This document shows positions 32,843-44,380 of a DNA stretch of 64,000 nt, one piece after another. The stretch is from Rhizodiscina lignyota (lineage: Eukaryota; Ascomycota; Dothideomycetes; Aulographales; Rhizodiscinaceae): contig ML978121.1 in assembly GCA_010015805.1 (NCBI GenBank), positions 3,410,001 through 3,474,000 of the forward strand, given 5' to 3'. Positions within the stretch are counted from its first letter, which is position 1. Each line of letters opens with the position of its first letter. Under the pieces are notes generated by a model. The model did no database searches and was not told the DNA's origin. It saw nothing but the letters and a program-made list of their open reading frames with translations. A program made the translations under genes and the position numbers.

Positions 32843-34256
32843 GTCGCAATGCCACGAAGAGATACGAAAGGCTAGATAACAGATCCGATAGAAAGTACAG
32901 CAATTGAAGGACCTCGGACAATATTATGTGGCCATCTCTCGTGCATGATGCTCTCTGTGTGTATAGGAGTTGGCCGCTCCTTATCTCGACTCCGCGGTAC
33001 GTAATTACTTGGAGACGTGATATGCGGAAAGACGCATCCGCCCAAGTCACAATGTCACTGCAGGTGCATCTCACCTGCACTCTCCGTTCAATATATGACG
33101 TTCAAAATAGACTTTTGAAAGGGGTAGAGGCTTAAACTGGTATTTCTTTCGAGTCCGTGCATATAAGCGAAGTGCTGGGATAATGCTACTCTATCGTCGA
33201 GCAGTTTGGTAGTTCAGCAGATAAGGGGAGTCTGAGCATTCTCGTTTCAAGAACGGCTACTCCAACCTGTAGCATCTTAGATCGTTTTTGAGTGTTTAAT
33301 TTCATAACGGCACCCTGTGCTATCAGGATCGTTGACCTCCCAGAAGTTGGAACGTGACGATCACGTGCTATGATTGTGGGCGGTTCACGAGACGTGATTT
33401 CGAAGAGCACTCCATACAGCTGAAGGGCAGAAAATAAATTGGGAAGGCAGGATGAAGGCTTTTTTTTTCACGATTTCACATTCCACAGACCACTGGGAGT
33501 TCATGAAGTAGAGAACATGCTCTTCCATTCAACTACCTACTTACCGGCGTTGGATATCGTTGGTTGCCCTCGCTCAAACTCGTCGACTCATTTTTGTCCT
33601 TTCAACCTCATCTGCTTCATCTCCCTTCCACCCATCCACTTGGCCCATAGCAACCGTGTCATCTTCAAACAATTCCACAGAAAAGCAAACGTAGAGTCCA
33701 TTAAAACGCCGGGGAATATGCCATGCCCTTTCCGTTGGAGAGCAAAAAATCAGGAAAAGTGAAGACAGGGGAAGGTGAATCGAGAGCGCTTCGAAGAAAT
33801 TACATGATGGTGTATCTTATCTCTATCGTGATCGTGCTGTATGTTTCGGTCATGACGAAGGGGTTGGATTCGGATATTGTGAATGTTGTGCTGAGAGGTG
33901 GTGCGGATTTGGGTGATGTTGAGGGGTGCTTTTGCAACAAGTCGCAGTTGTGTTGCAAATCGGGGAATGCGTGACATCGATTCGGCCGTTGCAAATGATG
34001 ATGTTCAAGGCGTGCGAAAGTGCTCGTAGTAAGCGGCAATGTGACTCTGTAAGAGAATTGGTCGCTTTGATCTTGCATCGGGAGGGGGCGGCATCGGCGT
34101 ATCTGGGCGAACGTGTGCCAGCTTGTCGTATGACCCGTCGAGGATAGACGGATTGATCCATATAAGGGAGCTAAGATGGGTTCGGCAAGTAACTTCCCTG
34201 ACCATGGGACGTCAACGCAGTGCTACAGGACTTCTGGTGGAGACACTTATGGACAA
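32843..34256. other. Intergenic, 1.4 kb
   Basis: 5' flank of the P450 and 3' flank of importin alpha. It holds one possible small gene (33723-33974), listed separately. Confidence 0.45.
33723..33974 (+). CDS. Possible small membrane protein with a Cys-rich tail
   Basis: An 83-residue ORF with a basic stretch (SRALRRNY), one hydrophobic segment (MMVYLISIVIVLYVSVM) and a short tail with four cysteines (CFCNKSQLCC). This could be a single-pass or signal-anchored protein. There is no known family, no paralogue in view and overlapping ORFs occur on the other strand, so it may be chance. Confidence 0.25.
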   Translation: MPFPLESKKSGKVKTGEGESRALRRNYMMVYLISIVIVLYVSVMTKGLDSDIVNVVLRGGADLGDVEGCFCNKSQLCCKSGNA

Positions 34257-36163
34257 TTACATAGTGTCCATAGAGTCGCCGCCGTTCTGGAAGTTGAAGC
34301 CTCCTTGCTGCTGCTGAGCACCAAAGCCAAATGCATCCTGGCCTTGCTGGGGTGCCAAGTCGTTGATGTCGCCGGCAGCCTCCTCGTCATCAGAGAAGTA
34401 CTTCTCGATGATGTTGTAGGCTTTCATGTAGATCTCCTCGTTGGCATTGTTCTGGCATTCGTGGATCTTCTCCATACCGCCAACTTCTTCGATGAAGAGG
34501 GCATAGCGATTGATCGGGTCGGCATTTCCAGCTTCTGCAGCCTCCTTATCCATCTCACCGACCTTGAGGATATTCTCAAGACCGTCGAGGGCAACCTGGA
34601 TGATCTTGTTGTCTGGACAGGCTAGAAGGTCACACAGCGGCTTGATGGCACCTTGAGATACGAGATAGCGAATTTGCTCCGGCTTCTGCAGACCACCAGA
34701 CGTGGCGTTAGAGATAGCCCAGCAGGCTTCCTTGCGAGTCTTGAAGTCGCCATTCTGGAGAAGGTGGATGAGCGGTGGGATGATATTGGCATCAATCACG
34801 GACTGGATCTGGCTCGAGTTGCCTGCAGTGATGTTGGAGATGGTCCAGCACGCCTCCTTGCGAATGCCATCCTTCGTAGAGCTCAGAAGAGAAAGAAGAG
34901 CCGGAAGGGCGCCGCAATTGATGATCACCTGGGTCTGAACATCATCTCCAGTGACGATATTACCGACAGATCGAAGAGCAGGTGTCTGAACGGAAGTAGA
35001 AGCATGCATCAGCAGCTCCACAAGGCGTCTCGGAATGCCGGCCTCAATGACAGCTTGAATCTTGTCATTGGCGCCATCAGAGAGATAGGAAATGGCCCAG
35101 CAAGCGTCGATAAGGACCTCGTCATCGAGGGAGTAGACCAGCTTCGCCAAGACCGGAAGAGCGGGGGCAATCTGGAGATCGTCAAAGAGCTGTGCTACCG
35201 CCGCTTTTTGAACTTGAACTGCACTTACAGTCTGCCAGTCGGGTTGCGGAGTCTTGCCACGACAGAAGTTGCTGAGAGTCCAGGTGGCATTCCTGAGCAT
35301 GCTCAACTTGCGGCTGTCCCCGAGGAGCGCGAGCAGCGGGCGAAGAGCGCCTTGCTGAAGAACGAAATCGCGACAGGTCGGGCTATCGCCGGCAATGTTT
35401 CCAAGCGCCCACACAGCCTGCTCTCGAACATCTGGCTCGTGGCTGCTAAGCAGCTGCACGAAGATTGGGACGGCACCCGCCTCAATGACCACCTGAGTCT
35501 GCGCTGCAGAACCCGACGCAATGTTTGTGAGGGCCCAGGCAGCCTCGAACTGGACAAGGGTGTGTGGCGAATTTAGGAACTCGACGAAGCGGCTGACAAC
35601 ACCGGTCTCAATTACTCGCTCGATGGGGGGGTTGCGTTCTTTGGAGAGCAGCTTGCGGAACTTCGTGGTCGCTTGGATCTGCTCATCGATTTGGTCGGAG
35701 AAGACGCCTTGCACCATTTGTGGGAGGTCCTCATTGAGCTGCAAGTAGACATAGGGTGAGTAGTTTGAGTATTCCAGGGAACACGAGAGGACTAGTGAAT
35801 TAGGAGACAGCAGATGGGAAAACACTGCGGTGCGCGAAAACACCACGTGAAGCGTGATTTCTCGAGATCAAGTTGATCTCAACAGCAAATACAATGCAAT
35901 AGGGCTGGTGGATATCGAGGGCCACGTACCTGAGCTTCAGTGTTCACGCCCTCGTCGTCACTGTCAGGAGCTGCTCCAAGCGAAGCGCCAGGAGCGTCGC
36001 CATCCCTCGCGATACCTCTGCGCTTGGCCAAATTCTCTTCTCGCTTGGCCTTCCGAATTTCGACCTGCTGCTCCTCACGACGCCTACGAAGCTCGTCCGG
36101 CTTGAAGGTGTTTTTCGCCTTGAAAGTCGTGCGGCGATGCTCGGGGATGTAACGATCAGCCAT
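34257..36163 (-). CDS. SRP1: Importin subunit alpha (karyopherin alpha)
   Basis: Three exons: 36163-35930, 35738-35229 and 35171-34257, giving 552 residues. Exon 1 codes the importin-beta-binding domain ([20 protein letters not shown] and the following basic helix). About ten armadillo repeats follow, with the conserved W-x3-N array ([78 protein letters not shown]) that holds basic NLS peptides. An acidic C-terminus ([11 protein letters not shown]) binds Cse1. The second intron, 35228-35172, is 57 nt and stop-free, so unspliced RNA would insert 19 residues between DWQT and IAPALPVL. The family sequence is contiguous there (DWxTISPALPVL), so I call it an intron. The first intron is 191 nt, long for this window. 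Confidence 0.96.
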
Positions 36164-37289
36164 GCTGGCGGGTTGGCTTTTTTGACAGTGCAGCTGGTTG
36201 ATGGTTGAATGAAGAATCCGAGAGTCGCGAAGGTGGTAGAAAAAGGAAGTGGTGGGGATGTTTTGAGGTGTTGGTTGTGGGTTTGAGCGTGTAGGACGGA
36301 GGTTCGTGGGGTGGACGTCGCCCAGTGGAGCGTGGAAATTCGCCTGGGCGGCGCTAGTGATGAACCATTACCGCTTTCGGCCGCCAGTGACTCTTAGCGC
36401 GATGGAAAGCTTGCGAGGGCGTGAAGCGCCGCAAACATCATCACAACACCATTGCTGCCTGGAAAATTCACGTTGATTTGTGCCTGCTTGCCTGAAGAAA
36501 TTCTTCAAGCACGTGGGATCCTCCGGCATTCGCGCACTTGCCATGTGACAAACTACTTTCCCACCAGTGAAGCCGTGACGCGTGAGGGCGAGAAGCTCTT
36601 GCACTTCAGGGTAAGTGAGACTATCTCTAAAGCCCGGCGGGACACTATTTGGATTATATATAAATAATATATCCTTGAAGCCCTTGAATTCTCGTTTCTC
36701 TTTTGAGTTTATCTGCATTCTTTTCCGGACCTTCACCCTTGTTGCCAATCAGCTTTGGCCGTAGATGCTCTCCCTTCTCAGGTTCGAGCGACTTGACAAA
36801 TACTTCTCGTATCACTCCTCTCAACATCCCTATACAAATGTCAACTCTTATGGGTATACTTCTGCCGCTCCCTTTTCTCTATGAAACTTGCTATCAAAGT
36901 TATGACGCACCTGCGAGACCAAGCAAAAAGGCTGAAATGTTGGACCTTCTGCGATATATCAAGAGCTTGGGAATCATTCAAGGCGAAGAATGGGCAAGTA
37001 TTTAACACCTCCAAAGACCATTTTGGGGCAGGAGCCGGTCAAGTCGCAGAAGACGGGCCCAGAGAAGATGTCGGCTATATCTGGACCCAACCTTGGAACT
37101 GTGCACAGGAGGTGCCGAAATGGTATTGGTAGGCAAGAAGATAGAAGCGGTATTGTCAATAGTACGGAGGAGGTGGTGAGGAAGACAGATTTGGTGGACC
37201 AGGACGATACTGTGCATGACGAGCCAGGACAACAACGTGTCCGCACCGAGAGAGGGTAACGCTTTGAGGATGACAAATACTCGAACACT

Positions 37290-37665
37290 GCTATTTAAAC
37301 TTGATCCGAATATCACTTTCCGATCCAGCAATCGCAAGCGCAAAGTCACACTCGAGAAGGACCACGAGGACAGCGAGCTTGATGCTCTGTATGCAATACC
37401 ACTTGCGGCGTGCGCCTCTCATTGATCCAATTCGCTCCGGCTTTCGCCTCCTCGATCTGCGACCGCGTTTCCTCATCCATTGCTTGTCTCAGTGTTATGC
37501 GCCAAAGCCAATGAGCCGCGCTCGGAAGTTGCACCGGGCTTGGGATCTCTTCCACGACTTAAGGCCCACATAGCGAAAAGCTCTTTCGTATCTCTCCATT
37601 CTTTGAGCCGGATTCCACACTCCCTCCCATAGACATCTCGATCTCGCGCCAATCATGGATTCGGG
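37290..37665 (-). pseudogene. Possible decayed coding sequence in three frames
   Basis: On the minus strand three protein-like pieces follow one another in different frames: WNPAQRMERYERAFRYVGLK (ends in a stop at the codon after GFGA), then QAMDEETRSQIEEAKAGANW, then LAVLVVLLECDFALAIAGSE ending at a stop near 37290. The pieces abut and could be one gene broken by two frameshifts, but I do not recognise the family, and no splice sites explain the frame changes. Confidence 0.25.
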
Positions 37666-37821
37666 GCTCCAAATTGGTCGTCTCCGGCTACTGCCCTGCA
37701 TGTCCGGATTCCCACTAGCCCTTGCTTCTTGGGCACCCCAAGAGCAGCGAGATATAAGTACAGCTTCCAATGGAATAGCGAAGTTGAGGAGAGGATGCTC
37801 GCCAGTCTTGTAGCCAACAAA

Positions 37822-38181
37822 TGGTGATATTTCGCGAAGTCCGCGCGCAGCGTATGAGTGGACTCCACCAATATTTACAGCGATGCTCAGAGAGTATGCG
37901 CGAATAAGTCTTTAATAATTCTGACTTAGTTGGATGGAAGCTGCATAGGCAGGTATAGACAGGCATTTTCAGTGATATCTCGGGGAGATACAGGTGACGA
38001 ATCGTGCTGCCATAGGGTGAAATCCAAGTAGCTAGCCTGATTTGGAAGTGGTGATATCTCATTGATGTCCCCGCGCGGCGTAAGCGGACCCTAGTAATAT
38101 TTAAATCGGTGCTCAAGCAGTCTGCGCGAATAAGTATTTAATTCTCTCCACTTAAGCGAATTGAAGCTCGGACAACACGTA
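37822..38181. repeat. Two diverged direct repeats, about 133 bp each
   Basis: Copy 1 (about 37822-37954) and copy 2 (about 38049-38181) are offset by 226-227 bases. Shared blocks in the same order are TGGTGATAT, a GTCC...GCGCG block, AATATTTA, a GCTCA block and TGCGCGAATAAGT (37897-37909 and 38123-38135) followed by a TTTAAT block. Many mismatches separate them. Confidence 0.6.
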
Positions 38182-38608
38182 GGAGTTAAGGTTTATGTCG
38201 CGTTTCTATCTATTTAGCTATGTTGTAACGTGGGAAAGGCGGGCATCTCCCGCTCTTCGAGGCAAGCGAGCGCATATCTAAAAGTTCGATCCTATATTCT
38301 TTAGAGTGTATACTACAACTTCCACATTGTTGAAAAGGGTGCATGCTATATAAAAACAGAGTGCATAATTCGTAACTGTCCAGTATCGCACCCTGAAGGC
38401 TTGGTCTAATGTTTTGGCCGCCGTCTATCGCCGTACCGCGACGTACCTACCTAGGTGTAACACGCAATCAACACCACACTCCTAAATGACTTGCTTCAAT
38501 TGACGCGTAAAGCAGCGGTAGAAAGTTTTTCCCTCGTCTTTTTTGCGCTATATAAGTAATCTCTTCTTTGCTCAACCACTCTCTCCACAACAACCTCCAC
38601 CAAACACC

Positions 38609-40679
38609 ATGCCGCCCCCCGCTGGCTATTATGATCTGCAGCGCGTCCAGGACTCGAAAGAGGCCCAGGTCTCGGTAATGGGCGTTGTCGTCTCCTTCGC
38701 CCCGCCCATGAAATCGCAAGGTACCGACCTCACAATGACATTCACACTGCGAGATCCAATGTCATACGACGCGAGTGGTATCCTCCAAGGGTTGAACGTC
38801 CGGTTCTTCAGGCCAAATAAGGACGCATTACCCAAGATTACCGATGTTGGCGACGTAATTTCACTGAGGAAGATGAAAATGACCTCATATAATGGGGTAC
38901 CATTCTTGCTCAGCACCATCAGGACCGAGGCGGTCGTGTTTCCGCGCGACGCGATACCGGACCCTCTCTATATGCCGGTATATAGCACAGGAACGACGAG
39001 GATAGAGCACCGTCTCTCACTTGGAACATACGTGATAACAGTCGCGGAGCAGGTCTACGCGATCGCCCTGCGCGAGTGGACACTCCAAAACCAAGGCATC
39101 TTTCCTCCGAATGTCCCGGCGGCGCCAACAGGACCAGCGGTGGCGCCAACAGGACCAGCGCGCCGAGAGAAGTTTTCATTGCTTCAAGCTGTGGAAGACA
39201 GCAAATTCTATGATGTTGTCGCAGAGGTTGTTAAAGAGTTTCCTACGAGTCTTGGAAAGGACATCTACATCACGGACTACACTCAGAACCCCAAATTCTA
39301 CAATTACCCGGTACCAGACGCCTCGACAGACGATACTCATGGTGTCCCTGGAGACGAATACAATTACATTGGCGCGGCAAAGCGAAACTGGCCAGGTCCT
39401 TTTGGACAGCACGTTCTCTGCGTGACACTGTTCTATCCTCATACAAATGCCAACGTAAAGGTAGATGATATTGTGTACATTCGCAACCTTCACATCAAAT
39501 TGGGCAACAACAGTCAGCACCTTGAAGGTCGTCTTCACCAGGATAAGGGTCGTCCTGAACAAATTGATATCTACAGCATTAACCGTCCGGGTATCAACAA
39601 GATCAACGATTATCGGGCAGGAACCTTGAGGAGCCGCAAGAGTTCTTATTGGGAAAAGCTTGCGGCAGAGGGTTATCAGTGGGCAAAAAGTCAGATGGAC
39701 GAGCATGAAGCAAAGTTTCAGAAGAAGAAGATGGATAAGGCCGAGAAGAAGAGGGAGAAGGCCGAGAAGAAAAGGGAGAGGAAGGAGAAGAAGGCAAGGG
39801 AGGCGAGGGAAAAGGAAGGAAAGCTGGCTCAATACTCAAGCAGAGCAGAAGCAAAGCCGTCCATGGCCACAGAGGGAGCTGTCAATATGGGGACGATGCC
39901 CCTGCGCATTCAAGGCCCGAGCAATCCTCGTGGTAAGTTCACAGCAAGTCATTATTCATGTAACTACTAATGCTCCGAAGTGAAATGTGGCCACCACGAC
40001 AAACCCCTCGTCCGGGTTCACGACATTCTCCACAACCCGAATCGTACCGCTACAGAAAAGGACGGCGAAACATTCGAGTTGCCATTTATCAACATGAATT
40101 GCCGTTCCTTTGTTCGCGTCGTCGACTTCTGGCCACCAGCCATCGAGGATTTTGCCTCATCAATCGACGACCCCGCGTTCAACAATGTCTCGAAACTCAA
40201 CAATAGCAGTCAGATCTCTACCGAGCTTGACATGGAGCTGAGCCAGAGCAACAGGTGGGAGTGGTCCTTCAGGCTCCTTGTCGAAGATGCCCACCCGAAT
40301 CCTGGCGCGACAACCCCGGAATATATGCAATTACTCATTGCTGGAGAGACAGCTGATTATTTGCTTAAGCTGGATGCGGCAGAGTATGTCTTCTTGTTCA
40401 ATGCTCTCTATACCACAATTGGCTAATTTGCGACGCAGTTTGCGGCGTGACAAGGACACGTTGGGCAAGCTTAAGGAGCTCCTCTGGACTCTCTGGGGCG
40501 ACGTCGGAGAACTGAAAGACAAGCACAAGGACCACTTTAACCCGGCCGTGACTCGGCCTTCGAATCTCCCCTTCTACTGCTGCATCCAGGAATACGGAGT
40601 TGTGGATATGCAGTCCCCACTAGTGACGAAGCCGTACAAAAGAATGCATCGGATTGCCTTTACCACCATCAATACTTGA
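38609..40679 (+). CDS. POT1: Telomere end-binding protein Pot1
   Basis: Three exons: 38609-39932, 39981-40383 and 40439-40679, giving 655 residues. The N-terminal OB fold (residues 8-160) has VMGVVVSFAPPMKSQGTDLT, the Pot1 pattern of ssDNA-binding strands (TFTLRDPM, VRFFRPNKDALP, GDVISLRKMKM). A second OB fold includes KDIYITDYTQNP and VKVDDIVYIRNLHIKLG. A long Lys/Glu-rich helix (EKKREKAEKKRERKEKK) links to a C-terminal domain with VKCGHHDKPLVRVHDIL. In the family Pot1 binds the single-stranded G-rich telomeric overhang, caps the end and regulates telomerase with Tpz1/Tpp1. The ATG at 38609 is the first in frame after a TATA-like sequence (TATATAAG near 38552); the same frame is open further upstream. 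Confidence 0.9.
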
Positions 40680-41113
40680 AGCGAAATTTTGGGATCTCCT
40701 CAATATCTTCCCGATACGAACGAAAGATCCTGTCAAATCCAGTAAAAGTCCCTAGACCGAGTGGACTCCGAAGTCAGATTTGGCTCTCAGCTCAGCCGCC
40801 AATTGACCGGCAGCCTAACCAAAAAGGGGAAACGGCGGATACAGAAGCACGAACCTCAAGCGATGTGCTTAATCACAACCCATCCCACTTTATCGCGTGC
40901 CACCCAGACGCGTTACAGTGGTGTGGTGTGATTGCCAGCGTGTGTTCATTGCTCATTGAAGTTGCGGTGTGTATAAATAGTCAGACTGGTCCACTTACAC
41001 CTTCGATTGTACAATAAAAGCTCTCCATTTCTCCAAAACTGCCTTCAATTGCACCCGCTGTTCCTAGATACCGTCTTCTATCTTTTTGTTCATTGATATA
41101 CTATCCAAAAACG
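40680..41113. other. Intergenic, 434 nt, promoter of the following gene
   Basis: It contains a canonical TATA box (listed separately) and a C/T-rich segment before the start at 41114. Confidence 0.5.
40972..40979 (+). promoter_or_regulatory. TATA box
   Basis: TATAAATA, a perfect match to the consensus, lies 135-142 bases before the ATG at 41114. Confidence 0.5.
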
Positions 41114-41875
41114 ATGCCAAACACAGAGGAACTGCCAATACTCTCCTACGATGAGCTCTACTACGAGCCCCAGCCTCAATCTCGCCTTCTCTCCCTCCCG
41201 ACAGAGATCCGTCTGGAGATATACTATCATCTCCTAATCCTACCATCCGACCTTCCACCCAGCCTCCGAACATTAGCAGGTCGAAACCATCTCTCGTCCT
41301 ACCTCTACAAGCTCTCCTCCTCGTCCTCCGACCATCCAAACCCAGCCGATGCCCTCATCCACCCCCAGATCCTCGCAACCTGCCGCCAATGCTGCGAGGA
41401 AGCGATACCGATCCTCTACAAATGCAACACCTTCACCGCACACCCATCCCTCCTAACCTCCCTGCCCTCGCTGCCACCGCTCCAGAAATCGATAACCAGC
41501 TCGCGCGTCCTGTGCATGATTAGGCGGTGGCACGTACAAGTGCGTCTGGACTGCGACCCGCGCTACTCCCGCGACCAGGTCACGCAGGCGTTCTCGGCCG
41601 CGGAAGAGCTGGAGGTCGAGTGCTGGCAGGCGATGTACGGAGGCGCGGATCCACTAGCTGTGCTGGGCAAGTTCGCGGGAGTCAGGGGAGTGAGACGGGT
41701 GACTGTGAAGGGGAGCATGGGCGCTGATTGGATCAAGAGGATGGAGCAGAGCATGAGGAAGCCGGTTAAGGAGGTCGGAAATGCCAATGTTGAGGAGGGA
41801 GACTGGGGCGTCGTCGAGAGGGAGGTTGTCGGTGGAGGGAGGTGCTACGAGCTCTGGACCAATGGAGGCCGATAG
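41114..41875 (+). CDS. 2EXR/F-box-like domain protein
   Basis: Single exon, 253 residues. RLLSLPTEIRLEIYYHLLI (about residues 23-41) is the leucine/proline/glutamate helix pattern of F-box-like and 2EXR domains that are abundant in filamentous fungi. Next come HPQILATCRQCCEEAIPILY and a strand CNTFTAH, the usual continuation of that family. The C-terminal half has a beta-alpha unit IRRWHVQVRLDC and an acidic helix. These proteins are thought to act as adaptors, possibly in SCF complexes, but most are untested. A canonical TATA box precedes it. Confidence 0.75.
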   Translation: MPNTEELPILSYDELYYEPQPQSRLLSLPTEIRLEIYYHLLILPSDLPPSLRTLAGRNHLSSYLYKLSSSSSDHPNPADALIHPQILATCRQCCEEAIPILYKCNTFTAHPSLLTSLPSLPPLQKSITSSRVLCMIRRWHVQVRLDCDPRYSRDQVTQAFSAAEELEVECWQAMYGGADPLAVLGKFAGVRGVRRVTVKGSMGADWIKRMEQSMRKPVKEVGNANVEEGDWGVVEREVVGGGRCYELWTNGGR

Positions 41876-42247
41876 GCCGTAGCATGCCGGGTTTTTCGCA
41901 AACGTATTCGCGTTGGGGACAAGGGTGGATTCGATACCATAATTAGAGTGTACTTTGCTATTTGTCTTAATTTGATTAGAGCTGTACGATTCATAGAACG
42001 TAATCTAGAGGGTATTGGTGTAGCACAGAAGATGTACAGGAAAGGGAATTGAAGGCACGTGCTTAGAAGAAGAAAAAAGTACACCGAAATGCCGCCAATG
42101 AACTCCTCGCTTTCCTTTATTACCTCCAAAAGGAAGATCTGACGCGCATTCATGCTTACTGCTCCTTCTTTTCCATGGGCCGAATACCGATTCCGTGGCC
42201 CCCGTATGACAGGTCATTAGAGATCCTCACTCATCACCGTATCCGTC
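41876..42247. other. Convergent intergenic, 372 nt
   Basis: 3' flanks of two convergent genes. Nothing else is seen. Confidence 0.5.
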
Positions 42248-42923
42248 TCACCCCAGCCATACCACACCGAAGCCGAACGTGCCGAAAAGCACACCTAACA
42301 TATTCCATGTCGGCCTGGTCGCTCCACCGCTCTCTTGTCGCTTCTCCTTGGTGCTCGTCTCGTCTCCGTACCCGATGCTGCCGACGCCAGGGCTTGGCAA
42401 CTGCTGCGGAACCTGCGCGAATGTCTGCGTGTATGTGACAGGAATCCACGTAGGCACCCCATTGACAGCCATTTCCGGCCACTGCGTAGTCACCGTGGGA
42501 TACTGCGTTGGCCCAACGTTCGCGGTTGCTGCGACGCCTTGCGCTGCACCCGTAACGACTTCTCGCTTGCCGATGTCTTCTGGACCAGCGTTGAACGCGA
42601 GATTGATTGGATCTGGGTTGTATGCGCGTGGGATGTTCGGAGCGTGGAGGGCAAATATGGGTGCGGTGGGTTGAGGTTGAGCGGCTCGGAGACTGTAGTA
42701 ATGGTGAGCATACTGGAGCTTCCGCGGACTATGAGATAGAGAAGACGCACTCTAAGTGAGCTTCGTGTGGAGAAAACGCCTCGTTTAATGACGGGTTGGA
42801 GACTGTTGGCTTGGCCGGCGTAGAGAGTGTTGTGGTGGCATCGGAGTCCACCATTATGGCTTCAAGGAAGGATGCCGTGACGGCGGATGGAAGGAGGAGC
42901 ACCGAGAAGAGATTGGCGCGCAT
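42248..42923 (-). CDS. Secreted, probably GPI-anchored small protein
   Basis: Two exons, 42923-42751 and 42692-42248, with a 58-nt intron (GTGCGT...CTACAG), giving 205 residues. The N-terminus is a signal peptide (MRANLFSVLLLPSAVTA, cut before SFLEA). The middle is Thr/Pro/Ser-rich with YNPDPINLAFNAGPED and YPTVTTQWPEMAVNGVPTW. The C-terminus ends in a hydrophobic stretch (WNMLGVLFGTFGFGVVWLG) preceded by small residues (ESGGAT), the layout for GPI attachment. No enzyme domain is seen. Similar small GPI proteins are widespread in fungi, with Thr-Tyr-Thr-Gln motifs of unknown role; a cell-surface site is inferred. The plus-strand ORFs over this region are shadows. Confidence 0.75.
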
Positions 42924-44380
42924 CGTGAGCAGGTAGAAGGGTGAGATTGCCCGATGGCTTCCAAACGGCGAGGCGTTGATGCCCGTAATTAGGCCTGCTA
43001 CAAAGCTGTGGTCCTAACTGTGCCTCCTCTTGCAGCGCTGAGTACGAAGGATGTTGCTGTTGAAGAGGGCACTGGTAGACGCAGCCGTTGCTAGAGCGAT
43101 TGCAAACGGCTCGATTCCCTTTCGCTTCTCGTGCCAAACTTGTAAACGCGTAATCCGTGGGGCCGTCGTACAGCTGCTGTGCGCGCACCCGAATGGCGTT
43201 TCGTCTGGGAGTAATTCTCTTCGTCGCCGAGACAACGTATTCTTGTAGGCCGGTGTCGAATTATGTATTCTCGCAGTAGGGACTGGCTGGTTCGTCCAAC
43301 ACCGGGTCAGATTACCGAATTGAAAGGAGCGACTGTGGTTGTTTGTGCATTCAAAGCGACAGGAGGGGCAGCTTCTAGCTGATGAAGACGACGAGCTCTT
43401 GTTCCTCCGATGGACAAACGACTGTGGGATAAACGATAGAAGGAGTGAGGACGCGTAGACAATTCAAATTCCGCTCATCGGCACCCCTTCCACGGACCAC
43501 CTCCCTCAAACAGACGCCCCTTCACATGCCCGATGGAGCTAGGGCGAGGATATGAAGGGTCAGAGGCATGCTTTCTGACGTGGGAATGCTAATTGGCTAA
43601 TTTCTGCACACTGAGGCTCTGCTGCTAATCCTTGTCGGGCAAGGTGCCCGCTGCATCGGTAATTATAACTGGAGGTCCCCTTTAACGTCCTCTGCGGCTC
43701 TGCGGCACTTGAATTGACGACGAAATGCTGCGAAATGTTGAATCGTGCAGAGTTATGAGAGGAATGGCAGACGATTATATATACTTCCTTTGCCATACAC
43801 TAGCCCTGAGCGTCGAGGCGGAGACATTGTCTACATGGCAGATCCAGCCCCTAGATCCCACCACTCAAAGACTGTCAACTCACGGTCGAATGCCATGTAA
43901 ACTATAACGCAAGTCGTGGTTTTCAATAACTCCAGCGTGATTAAATTGATAAATCGAAGCAGGTTCGAGAGCACGAAGAGTGTACACAAGCCGTGGCCAC
44001 CGAGATATTCAACTTCGAAAGGATGAGACCAAGGTGGTGTACAACCACTTTCAGCTCAAAGACAAGCCTTCCTTGTGATCCACGGTACGCTGTCGGCGTC
44101 AACAAAAGTAATAGGCACTAAGAGATGGTGAGCATGTCCCAAGGCGCAGCGTATAATGACTTCCGCACGTGTAAAGCAGCTGCATCATTGGTATTTCGGC
44201 ATCTACCCGACTGGTTACAATTATAGATATAGAGATACCAATTATGGTTTAGCTACCACCTCTGCCTCCGCCGGACAACAGGATGCAAAGTATGTCGGGG
44301 GTATCTGGTTTCAAACCAAGTCCAATTGTCACGTTATTTGATGCCTTGTGCTAGTTACATAATACTTCTGCTGCTTCGCT
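42924..44380. other. Intergenic, 1.5 kb
   Basis: Upstream region of the secreted-protein gene and 3' flank of the GH16 gene. The short ORFs are scattered in all frames, none with support. Confidence 0.5.

Larger units (their letters stand above)
36164..38608. other. Gene-poor region with degenerate repeats, 2.4 kb
   Basis: It lies between the divergent importin alpha and POT1 genes. A possible decayed gene and a pair of diverged direct repeats are listed separately. A plus-strand pair of ORFs (36841-37005 and 36990-37259), overlapping in different frames, may be another remnant. Confidence 0.5.

Noticed and set aside
34653-35576. 307-residue plus-strand ORF inside importin alpha
   Set aside because: Antisense shadow of armadillo-repeat codons.
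36368-36748. 126-residue minus-strand ORF near importin alpha
   Set aside because: Starts with TTG and has no domain.
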